Positions 42,214 through 50,592 of a stretch of DNA of 62,414 bases are shown here, in pieces. This DNA comes from Coemansia sp. RSA 1804 (Eukaryota > Kickxellomycota > Kickxellomycetes > Kickxellales > Kickxellaceae): positions 1 through 62,414 of the forward strand of contig JANBTH010000017.1 of the NCBI GenBank assembly GCA_027578815.1. The letters run 5' to 3'. Position 1 is the first letter of the stretch. Each line of letters opens with the position of its first letter. The position numbers and the translations under genes were made by a program. Below the pieces are notes generated by a model, which was given only the letters and a program-made list of their open reading frames with translations, had not been told where the DNA came from and did no database searches.

Positions 42214-42454
42214 ACAGTGATAAAACCAACTACTTGAGTTTCATTATATTCCATCTATTCATTGCTATGGCCAATTGTAAATGCAGCCACATAAACATAT
42301 GAATTAATGTGATTTATATAGTAGAGAAATGTATAAAAGAGATATAAACAAAAAATTGCTTACCAGATGCTATAAGCTAACATTTTATCTTTAATAATAA
42401 ACATTTTTCTAGTAAAGCAAGAATAAAACACATTAATGTTTAATGCTGAGAATT

Positions 42455-42478
42455 CTGCTGTTGTTATAACAACAGCAG
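42455..42478. repeat. Perfect 24-nt palindrome
   Basis: CTGCTGTTGTTA is followed immediately by its exact reverse complement with no spacer. It lies about 240 bases beyond the broken small gene, at a position where copy 4 has no palindrome. Confidence 0.85.
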
Positions 42479-43084
42479 TTCAATATTAAGGCTTTAATAT
42501 TATGTAAGCTAGCATTGTTGGTTTTATTATAAAAATATCAAGCATTATGTAATAGCCCCAGTTTGAGTGGTTAATATGCAAGGAATTTAAATTTTACTTT
42601 TGCATGTAGATGTTGGTGAGGTTTTGCATGTTTCTCCCAGCATTTAATCCCATGTACTAAGGTGGCTGCATGGGTGTAATCCTGTTGCATCAGATATTCA
42701 AGAAAATCTGTTGGGCCTGATGTCAGAGAAGTGTAGTGATCCCCACAGGCACTTGTGTAAAGAACTGAAACAAGGAGAAAAACTGAGCAGAATGTTTCTC
42801 TTGTTTACCAAGTAGAAATAACTTCAAATAAATTATAAACAAGAAAAAGTAATAAACTGCAGGTGCCACAATCAGGGTATTTAACTGCCCTGTTACCAGA
42901 TTTTCTGTTAGGAGGGCTACATCTCTTTAAATCTAATCTCTGCTTAAATCAAATCACAATACAGATGTTATTACAAGCTGTAAACATAGCTAAAAATGTG
43001 TGTCACAAATACAAGCATGATAATGACATTATTGCCTGATCAGAACAGAGATCGCCTGCACCAGTCAGAACCAGAGTATCTTTT

Positions 43085-43354
43085 CTAAGTTTCAGCTGTC
43101 CATGTTAGACCATAATTGATTCTATTATTATCTTCACAGTCTGCTGGAAAAATACTGCAACCAGGAGTTGAACAACCAAAAAACTTACGTGGCAAAGGTT
43201 TATGTTTACCATTTTTTCTGCAAGGTATAGGTTCTACTTTTTTACAACCTATACATTGAGAGGCACATCCAAATATGCAATTTTCTTCTTTTTTAACACT
43301 TTGGCTTGCTGATGACATTACGAATAATGGCAATATTGAAAATGTTTTACTCAT
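43085..43354 (-). CDS. Small cysteine-rich secreted-type protein (89 aa)
   Basis: I do not recognise the family. The first ATG (43354) starts a short hydrophobic leader (FSILPLFVMSSAS, cut plausible near residue 17), so secretion is likely. The remainder carries eight cysteines: CIFGCASQCIGC (26-37), PC (45), GCSTPGC (60-66) and DC (73), separated by a Lys/Pro/Arg-rich loop. Small, secreted and cysteine-rich is the profile of fungal effectors or antimicrobial peptides; that role is inference. A TATA box precedes it, and it lies alone on the minus strand within the AT-rich island, next to the end of repeat copy 3. Confidence 0.6.
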   Translation of the reverse strand: MSKTFSILPLFVMSSASQSVKKEENCIFGCASQCIGCKKVEPIPCRKNGKHKPLPRKFFGCSTPGCSIFPADCEDNNRINYGLTWTAET

Positions 43355-43388
43355 GGTAATTAAAAGCAATGTCTATACAACCCACCCA

Positions 43389-43396
43389 TATTTATA
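43389..43396 (-). promoter_or_regulatory. TATA box of the cysteine-rich gene
   Basis: TATAAATA on the minus strand, 35 bases upstream of the ATG at 43354; the leader would be very short. Confidence 0.4.
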
Positions 43397-44569
43397 TGTT
43401 GCTATATCACCAAAGAACAAGCCATCCATATAAGATTTTCAATATTATCATTATTCTCTTATTTGAAATTCTTTCACAATGAACAAAAATGTTTTAATCA
43501 GATTCCACATAAGACTGTGCAAACATCTGTAATGATGATGCATTTTTCTACATGACATCATTAAATTGTAGTGCATGTTTTTAAATAGAATTATTAGGAA
43601 ATATCACCTGGTTTTCATGGTGACATTGAAAATCTTAAATGATTTTCAGACTAATGTATTATAATTATTACATGCAGTGTACATAATGATATACTGATTG
43701 TTAAAGCCAGTCAATAATTGGTGTAATGTGATTCAATATTATATTTTTCTACAAGATGGTAATCCAAATTTAAAATATTTAATATGCAGTCAGTGATGCA
43801 CCTCGTGAACAATGGCATTAAACAAGATGTACTTTATATAAACTAGTAGTGATATACATTGGAAATTATTTTTAATTTATAAAATAAATGTGGTGAACTT
43901 TCTGCACCAAAAGTTCCCTTGGGATCCACCCCCACTTTTGGTGCAAGCTACTGAAAGACAACTCTTTCAGAGTCTTGAGGACAGATCCCTTAACTACCAA
44001 TTGATTTCCTTAATTAGTACTGATAATATTATACTTTTAATTGATCTCCATTATAGCCATTCATTTAAAATAAATGAAAATGAAAAAGGGCAATAGTCTG
44101 AGGCTTATTCATTTAAAATGGTTCCAGATGTTTAATTAAGCTGGCAAAGTCAAATCACAGTGAACCTATAACAATAATAGAGTCTTGTGGAGATAAAGAT
44201 TGCCTTTTCTTGTTGATAATAAAATGGCTAGTAAAATAACAGTAAAACCTACTGCACCCTACAGTTTTAGCTTGAATCAACCCTACAGGGTATCATGTGA
44301 CCATGTGTCATGTGGCAGAGTGTCACATGTTTACTTGCAGATGTTGTAACATTGTAGCAGTATAGCTGCAATGTAAATATGCACCAGGCTTGAACTCAAG
44401 TGCACCATATAAATTGAATTTGAAAAATATGTTAAGCCAGCCCTGTTTAATATGTTTCATATCTGTATCCTTGGCACAGAAATTATTATTGCAAAGATGT
44501 GTTTATGCATGTTCAAGGATGCTGTCAACATGGCTAAAAATGTGTATCATCCTCTTGATACATTTTATC
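43397..44569. other. AT-rich spacer of island 2
   Basis: No supported gene. It contains the hairpin pair at 43903-43970 and a second cluster of inverted repeats at about 44290-44375 (CATGTGAC / GTCACATG; ACATTGTAGC / GCTGCAATGT with one G-U pair). Confidence 0.5.
43903..43970. repeat. Two adjacent hairpins (12 bp and 8 bp)
   Basis: TGCACCAAAAGT (43903-43914) and ACTTTTGGTGCA (43934-43945) form a perfect 12-bp stem. CTGAAAGA (43951-43958) and TCTTTCAG (43963-43970) form an 8-bp stem with a 4-nt loop, five bases later. The first arm recurs at 3712-3723. A MITE-like or double-hairpin element is possible. Confidence 0.7.
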
Positions 44570-44945
44570 TTGCTACAGCACACTCATCTTTAAAGATAAT
44601 GAAATCCATCTGTTTTCTATGACTGCATAAAATTACCAATATCTTACAAAATGAAAGAGTGTAGAAAAATATATCAAGGCATATCAGCTAAATATGAATT
44701 CAGAAGTAGCAAACTTATTCTACAGAGAAACATGTGTCATCCATTTGTGTGACATCTCTATTAAACAATTGGCTGTGACAAACATACAGTCAGAATACCA
44801 TACTTTTCTTCACATCTAGTTGGGTCATACTTTTCTAAACAATGTATACCAGCTTTTGTTGAAAGCTAAATATTTGTATTCTTATAACTACAAGAAAGAG
44901 ATTTACATACTGAGCTTGGCAAAGGGTGGTTCAAATTTTAGGCAG

Positions 44946-44953
44946 TATATAAA
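44946..44953 (+). promoter_or_regulatory. TATA box of small gene copy 4
   Basis: TATATAAA followed by CC, 120 bases before the ATG at 45066, within the 22-base block shared with copy 3. Confidence 0.55.
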
Positions 44954-45065
44954 CCTTCAATTTTTTGCAACCTGGGATTACTGTATTAATAAAAATATTT
45001 CAGTTGTATTATTTAATAACTCTAGCATCTTACACCATCTTTCAGCCAAAGCAGTTAACAAAAAT

Positions 45066-45308
45066 ATGGGTATTCCACTTGCAGATGATTATATTGCCAA
45101 TGAAGCTGCCAAAGAAACTGCCAATAAAATTGCCAGTATAAAACATTATCGTGGTTTTGTCAAACTAAAAATTATAGAGGATAGCAATCTAATTCGAGTT
45201 GACACATTGGGTGATACTTCATTAACCAATGAATATAAATCATCAGAAACACTTTATAAACTTGTAAAAAAAATATGTTCAGATCACAATGAGAAAATCA
45301 GTGATTAG
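45066..45308 (+). CDS. Small orphan protein, island family copy 4 (80 aa)
   Basis: I do not recognise this protein. The ATG at 45066 is supported by upstream alignment with copy 3, although the frame itself is open further upstream. The product begins with a helix (DDYIANEAAKETANKIASI), then two strands (GFVKLKIIEDS, LIRVDTLGD) and a final helix (SETLYKLVKKICSDHNEK). Length equals that of the copy 2 product. Residue similarity to the copy 1 and 2 products is weak, so common ancestry with them rests mainly on the copy 3 flank linking the islands. No signal peptide. Function unknown. Confidence 0.55.
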   Translation: MGIPLADDYIANEAAKETANKIASIKHYRGFVKLKIIEDSNLIRVDTLGDTSLTNEYKSSETLYKLVKKICSDHNEKISD

Positions 45309-45725
45309 AGATAATAGAGTTGATAACGAAAATCAGTTAATAGGGTTTAATTAAATTCTATCAATTCACAGCTATAAACAACTATGAATGCGGCTGCATA
45401 AACATAGTTAAACTCGTTTTATACTTAGTAGGGAAATGTGTAAATGTTTATAGACAAAAACAAATTGCTTACTAGATGCTATGAGTTTACCCTTTGTCTT
45501 CAATTGTAAACATTCTTCTAATAAAGCAAGAGTCAAACATATATTAATTATTTCTGGCAAATTGTTTTGTTATTATAAAGCAGCTAAGTTGCAAAACTTT
45601 AGTATCTTGTGAAAAACACTAAATTAAAGACCTCAATAGTTGTGAAATGTCCCAGCATGTAGCCATTGGCAGGGTTCTGCATGCCTCTCCCAGCATCTAA
45701 TCTTCTAGCAAGGTGGATATGTGGA

Positions 45726-46075
45726 TTTAACGCCACAAATACCAAGTCATATTTAGCAAAAAAAATTGGTTCTGGAAAAAACTATCTCATCTCGACGAGC
45801 GCAAAGTGAAAGAGATATTTGGGTTGTAATCCTCATATCTACTGGTTGGCTACGTGGACTATTTGCACAACGCTTTTGTGGGGAAAAGGTCCCAAATAAC
45901 GTCATAGAATAAGGGAAAAAAGAAAAGCGCCTTTTTAATTACTTCTGCCCCCCTTTTCTCTTTTGTTTGTCAATCTCTAAACTAATTCCCGCTTTTCTTT
46001 TATTATTTTAATCACCGAATCCTATTTTGTTTCATATCGCCAGTAAAAGTGAATTGAGTTTGGAATCACCTAAAG
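45726..46075. other. Promoter region of COY1
   Basis: AT-rich to mixed, with a T/C-rich stretch at about 45945-46010 before the ATG. No gene seen. Confidence 0.5.
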
Positions 46076-48166
46076 ATGAAGGTAGATGACAATATACTTG
46101 CCAGCGCGCTGGAGTACTGGCGCACACTACAGCTAACAGCGTTTCTTCAAGAGCTAGATGGAACAAGTCTAGAAATAATAGAAAATCAAAAGACATCACT
46201 CCAGGAACGACGCAAGCTAGCAGAAAAGACCAAAGAGTTCCGCACGCTTGACGACACGCTAAAGCTTGAGGAATTCAAACCGCTGCTCCGCGCTTACCAG
46301 AACGAAATTGACAATCTGACGAAGCGAATGAAGTATGCGGAGAACGGGTTTCTTCGCGTATTCAAGTCGCTCAACGATGCGCCGGACCCGCAGCCGTTTC
46401 TGGTGAGCTTGGCCGATGAGCGCAGGCGGGTGGAGGAGCAGCAGAGCGAGAGAGACGCGGTTGGCCGATTAAAGGCCAGGGTTGATGAGCTGGCTGCGGA
46501 GAATGCGCGGCTGCGTGAGGAGAATGCGACGGTTGCGCAGTTGCGGCAGGAGGTGGAGCGATACCAGACATCGATGGGCCAGATGGTGCGGGACCAGGTG
46601 GTTGAGCAGGAGCGGGAGTCCAGAGACCAGACGGATGCGCTTATCACGCACCTGAAGGAGCGGGAAACCGATCTGCAGCGGCAGCTGTCGGCGGCCACAC
46701 GCAAGATGGCTCAGCTGCAGGAATCCAGGGACACCGAGGAAGAGGAGCGTGCCGCGCATATCAGTCTGGTATCGTCGGACAGGGAGCTGGTTGCCAAGCT
46801 TGCGGAGCTCGAAATTCTGCAGGCCGATTTGGATCACGCGAACACGCGGATCACCGATATGACAGCACAGAACGCCCGCCTGCGCCAGGAGCTTTCGTCG
46901 GTGACTGGCGCCGGCGGCGGCGAGTTTGGCGGAAGCGTTGCGGAGACGCTGGCGGAGTACCGGCGTCGGGTACGCGAGCTGGACGACGAGACGCAGAGGC
47001 TCTTTGGGGAGCTGGAGCGGACGCAGGTGGAGCTGGAGCTGAGGGACTCGAAGCACAAGGCCGACGTCAATGGCGTTGAGGCCGAGCTGCAGGCCAAGGC
47101 GGACGAGGTGCTAAGGCTCCGCGACCAGGTGCAGCGGTTTGCTGATTACGACGAGATCAAGCGTGATCTGGATATCATGAAGAGCGTGGAGTTTTCCGTC
47201 AGCGACTGGGGCATGGACGATGGCGGAGCAGCAGCAGCTGGTGGAGACAGAGATGGCGATGCGGATGCGGCGGGCGAGGATGGCGCCGGCGGAAGGTCGT
47301 TGGAGCGGCTGCTTGTTCGGCGCAACAAGTCGCTGGAAAACAGGCTGACGGACTCGAGGAACCAGCTGTCTCGCTGCCACAATGATCTCGAGGCGCTTCA
47401 AGCCAAGGTCGGTGATCTGGAAACCAGGCTGGCTGGCAAGTCATCGCTAGCCGAGCAGCTTGAAGCGGATCTCGTTGCCGTTCAACAACAACAGCAACCG
47501 AAACAGCATGGCGCTGGCGGGGAGGCTTTGGATAAGGCAGCCGCATCTGGCTCCGACGACCTGTCTTCCGCATCATTGTCCCAGACGCAGCAGCAGCAGC
47601 AGGACACTAGCGCCAATGTGCTTGATATCGTCACCAGCCAGCGCGACAGGTTCCGGCAACGCAACATGGAGCTGGAGGACGAGCTGCGTGAGCACGGGTC
47701 GCAGGTAACCGACATGCGGCGACAGGTGGAGCAGGTCAAGCAGGACAATCTGCGGCTGTACGAGGAAGTAAAGTACTTGCGCAGCTACAAGTCGACTGCT
47801 ACGATTCTGGGAAGCGATACCGCGGTGGTTGGGATGCCCAGCAAGTTCAGTCACAATCAGCAGCAGCAGCAGCAGCATAGGGTGGATATGGATACGGGTG
47901 TTGCTGCAAAGTACAAGGGAATGTATGAGGAGTCGCTCAATCCGTTCAATGCGTTCCATCGACGCGAAACGTCCAGGAGAATCAGATCAATGAACATTCT
48001 GGATCGGCTGATCTACATTGTTGCCAACTTTGTTGTTGGCAACCACAGGGCGCGAGTGGCGCTGATTGCGTATATCGGGCTGCTGCATCTGCTTGTCATG
48101 GTGACGCTGTACCACTCCATGCTGCGTGCTGACGATACTCTGCATGCGGCTGCCAACGAGTCGTAG
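46076..48166 (+). CDS. COY1: Coy1/CASP golgin (696 aa)
   Basis: A tail-anchored Golgi coiled-coil protein that tethers vesicles and helps keep Golgi residents in place. The N-terminus (ALEYWRTLQLTAFLQELDGTS, ENQKTSLQERRKLAEKTKEF) matches CASP. Residues about 100-600 are coiled coil (many RELEDE and QELERT heptads), interrupted by Gly/Ala and Gln stretches. The C-terminal CASP domain (YEESLNPFNAFHRRET, MNILDRLIYIVANFVVGN) leads to the membrane anchor at about 657-679 (RVALIAYIGLLHLLVMVTLY) with a short lumenal tail. Full length for the family; no intron. Confidence 0.95.
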   Translation: MKVDDNILASALEYWRTLQLTAFLQELDGTSLEIIENQKTSLQERRKLAEKTKEFRTLDDTLKLEEFKPLLRAYQNEIDNLTKRMKYAENGFLRVFKSLNDAPDPQPFLVSLADERRRVEEQQSERDAVGRLKARVDELAAENARLREENATVAQLRQEVERYQTSMGQMVRDQVVEQERESRDQTDALITHLKERETDLQRQLSAATRKMAQLQESRDTEEEERAAHISLVSSDRELVAKLAELEILQADLDHANTRITDMTAQNARLRQELSSVTGAGGGEFGGSVAETLAEYRRRVRELDDETQRLFGELERTQVELELRDSKHKADVNGVEAELQAKADEVLRLRDQVQRFADYDEIKRDLDIMKSVEFSVSDWGMDDGGAAAAGGDRDGDADAAGEDGAGGRSLERLLVRRNKSLENRLTDSRNQLSRCHNDLEALQAKVGDLETRLAGKSSLAEQLEADLVAVQQQQQPKQHGAGGEALDKAAASGSDDLSSASLSQTQQQQQDTSANVLDIVTSQRDRFRQRNMELEDELREHGSQVTDMRRQVEQVKQDNLRLYEEVKYLRSYKSTATILGSDTAVVGMPSKFSHNQQQQQQHRVDMDTGVAAKYKGMYEESLNPFNAFHRRETSRRIRSMNILDRLIYIVANFVVGNHRARVALIAYIGLLHLLVMVTLYHSMLRADDTLHAAANES

Positions 48167-48321
48167 TAGATCCTCTGTATTTGCTTTTGCTTTCAATGGA
48201 GAAAGACAGGGTTGCTTTATTATGCCAACAGAAACAACTAGATGGTGTGTGCATATTTGGATGTGTGTGGATGTGGCGGTACAGTGTGCAGATACAGTTA
48301 CAGATGGAGAGCGAGTGGATG

Positions 48322-49035
48322 TTAGTAGAAGTGGATGTCGTGCGAGTAGTCGCTGAAGAAGCGAGTGATATACGACCAAGCGCCAGCGCTATTGGTCTTT
48401 CCAAAACTGCCGCCTGCTTCGTCCGCGTCAAACGGAGTCGGCGGCAGCGGGGCGTAGGGCGCAAAGTCAAGCGGCTGGAACGACACAAAGTGGTAGAATG
48501 CGTGGCCCAGGAACTCTGCATCGCCGGCTCTGTCGTAGCAGAGGAGAGTCTGTTCGCTGGAGTCGGCAGCTGCAGCTTCGTCTGCTGCGTTTCCGCAGTC
48601 TTCGCCAATTGCAGCAGCAGCAGCAGCGGCGGCGGCGGCGGCAACTACAACGGCGGCAGCTGGCGCCGGCTGCTGCTTCTGCTGCTGCCGCCGGGGCTTG
48701 TCCATGAATGAGGGTCTGAATGGCGATGCGCAGCGCAGAAAGTCCGCCAGCGATGCGTCGCTCAGCGGCCGTCGCCGACGCACCCGGCTGCTGTCTGCGC
48801 CAGCTCTACTCGCAGCTCCCGCGCTGCCTCCCGCAGGCATCGTGCTGTACTTCGCTATCCACGCCGCCACCTTCTCAATGCCATCGTCTGCTTGCCGCAG
48901 ACAGGCCGTGGTATCTTCCGCAGTGTTCAGTGCTGGCTCGCCGGATCCAAGCAGCGACCAGCTGTCGCACTGCGAGTGCTCGGACTCTGATGCATCGTCG
49001 GCCCTGTACTGGCAATACTCTTCTGAATAGTACAT
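48322..49035 (-). CDS. Orphan acidic/Ala-rich protein (237 aa)
   Basis: I do not recognise this protein. It starts at an ATG and has four parts: an acidic Ser-rich N-terminus (SESEHSQCDSWSLLGSG), a short helix (ADDGIEKVAAWIAKYS), a basic patch (RVRRRRPLSDASLADFLR) that looks like a phosphorylation or localisation site, an Ala tract, and a C-terminal block rich in aromatic residues and Pro (AEFLGHAFYHFVSFQPLDFA, SYITRFFSDYSHDIHFY). The aromatic end is the likeliest conserved part. No signal peptide or membrane segment. It converges on COY1 with 155 bases between the stops. Confidence 0.6.
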   Translation of the reverse strand: MYYSEEYCQYRADDASESEHSQCDSWSLLGSGEPALNTAEDTTACLRQADDGIEKVAAWIAKYSTMPAGGSAGAASRAGADSSRVRRRRPLSDASLADFLRCASPFRPSFMDKPRRQQQKQQPAPAAAVVVAAAAAAAAAAAIGEDCGNAADEAAAADSSEQTLLCYDRAGDAEFLGHAFYHFVSFQPLDFAPYAPLPPTPFDADEAGGSFGKTNSAGAWSYITRFFSDYSHDIHFY

Positions 49036-49458
49036 TGTATTTTTGTTCTTGGATATGCTGGTTGGTTATTTTTCGTAATGTAAACAAATACGTTAATGTT
49101 GAAAGGTAACGAAAAGAATAGTCTTTTTTCTCCTCGCCAAAAGGAAAATGTGTTCTTTATAAAGCGTCGATGTTTATTTTATCCAAAGTTTTCAGTTTGG
49201 TCATGTTGACGCATCAGTGCCCTTTTTTCCTTTGTGTTTGTAGAGAACATCGGAAGATTTTTTTTGGTTTGTAACTTTGTCACCCATTTCTTTCACCAGA
49301 AACAACGCAATGGATTTGCCTCTATTCTTATGTGCTTTTTCCCATCCTCAGCAACGATTGGTTGCTTGGTTTCCACATCCGACCCGCCTTGTTGTTGTTG
49401 CTGTTCCGTAACCTGTGATTTGCTTGGTGCTTTGCGTTTGGAAAAAAAAAACCTTAGG
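49036..49458. other. Intergenic, 0.4 kb
   Basis: T-rich and mixed sequence between the orphan's start and the CFEM-like gene's stop. No gene seen. Confidence 0.5.
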
Positions 49459-49655
49459 CTAGGCGATGGCGTAGATGGCCCCAACCATTGCCACAACCGC
49501 CGCCGCAGCACCTGGTCGTGCGCCGGCAATTGCGCCATCGATATCCATGTTCCGCACAAGGCCTGCATTCCCGGAATCGCCGCCCGCCATTCCCGCTCCC
49601 CTGGCGCCAGCCACAGGCTGCATGCCGAAATCGTCCTTGCGAGCCGAAGGCGGCG

Positions 49656-49686
<31 letters not shown>

Positions 49687-50049
49687 CTGCTGCTGGGGGG
49701 GCGGCGACTCCTTCTTTGGCCTCTTGCTCTGCTTCTTGGCATCGTGGAACGACGGACCGTCCGACCCGATGATGGGCAGGTCCTCGGGTTCTCCGGGCTG
49801 CTTCTGGCTGCAGAAGATCTGCTTCTGGCCCTGCTCCCCGAGCTTCAGCTTCAGGTAGTGGTCGTCCTCGCCGCACTTCTCGTAGCACTTCACCACGTTC
49901 TCCTGCCGCAGACACTTGCATGTCATGTTGATTCCGCAGATATTCACCTCCGCCCGCGTTTGCGCCACGCATTTCTTGAACGTTGCTGGGTTCTCGCATC
50001 CGCCTAGGCAGAGGCCGGCCAGGAAGAGCAGAAGCACGGTCCTCATCAT
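49459..50049 (-). CDS. CFEM-like GPI-anchored protein B (196 aa)
   Basis: The signal peptide is MMRTVLLLFLAGLCLGG (cut near 17). Eight cysteines follow with the same order as the 30137-30988 product: C, C, C, CKC, KCYEKC and a distal C (residues 18-80). A Lys/Pro/Gln segment with a Gln8 and a Pro8 run follows, then a Gly/Ala-rich stretch and a C-terminal hydrophobic segment (AAAAVVAMVGAIYAIA) for GPI attachment. It should sit at the cell surface; heme binding or adhesion are possibilities from the CFEM family but unproven. Divergent from the HDAC gene. Confidence 0.72.
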
Positions 50050-50592
50050 CTCTTTTCTTGGTACAATAACTTTGGTGGATTATGCAAGCGCCTCCTCTTT
50101 TTAATTGTGGTTGGTATCTGAATAACAACAACAACAATAATAACAATAATAGTCGTATATACGTAACAAAGGAAACTGTTGCTGGATTGGGAATATGTGC
50201 AATGGATGTCGGCAGAAAGGATGGGAAAACACATCTTAATCGCCAAAATGTTGCGCAGACTATCCATCCTGGTAAACACGCTGCTTGTGTTTCAGAATCC
50301 CATGTCGCCTGTATATTAGTCAAGGCCCATGTGGGCACGAAACGACAAGAGGAGTGGTTACCAAAGATGTGGAGTTCCAGCTTCTCCACCATTCGCCAAG
50401 CGGGGGGTAATTTCAAAATTCCCCTCCACTGGTCGTTTCCCATAACCCTTCCTTGATTCAGATAAAGCAGTACACTCCTGATTAGATCAAATAAATTTAA
50501 CGATTGCATTACACATCACTATCGCTTCTGCCACCATCGCCATTAACTACCTTATTCCTCTATTTCGTGTACAAACTATAATTTTACTGCTG
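50050..50592. other. Divergent promoter region, CFEM-like B / HOS2-like
   Basis: Contains an AAC/AAT repeat (50128-50151). A 124-codon frame with ATG (50082-50456) exists, but it begins 32 bases from the CFEM start, encodes an Asn run from the repeat and has no recognisable domain, so I do not call it. Confidence 0.5.

Larger units (their letters stand above)
41510..43030. repeat. Island repeat, copy 3 (contains broken small gene)
   Basis: About 41510-42680 is collinear with 44570-45725, including 22 identical bases at 41860-41881 and 44941-44962, the post-gene stretch ATTGCTTACCAGATGCTAT (42354) and the TTCTCCCAGCATTTAATC block near 42630. The 3' portion 42755-43030 continues into sequence shared with the first island (3215-3470 and 4755-4890). 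This copy therefore bridges the two islands. Boundaries are approximate; no terminal repeats seen. Confidence 0.75.
44570..45725. repeat. Island repeat, copy 4 (contains small gene 45066-45308)
   Basis: Collinear with 41510-42680 through promoter, gene and 3' flank. It lacks the further 3' block that copies 1-3 share. Similarity ends near 45725, where composition rises toward the COY1 gene. Confidence 0.75.

Noticed and set aside
43890..44096. 68-codon frame over the hairpin pair
   Set aside because: It would need a GTG start, includes the inverted repeat as coding sequence and has no similarity to the island proteins.
50082..50456. 124-codon frame with ATG between CFEM-like B and HOS2-like
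   Set aside because: Begins 32 bases from the divergent gene's ATG, includes an Asn run made by an AAC/AAT repeat, and lacks any domain; more likely promoter DNA.
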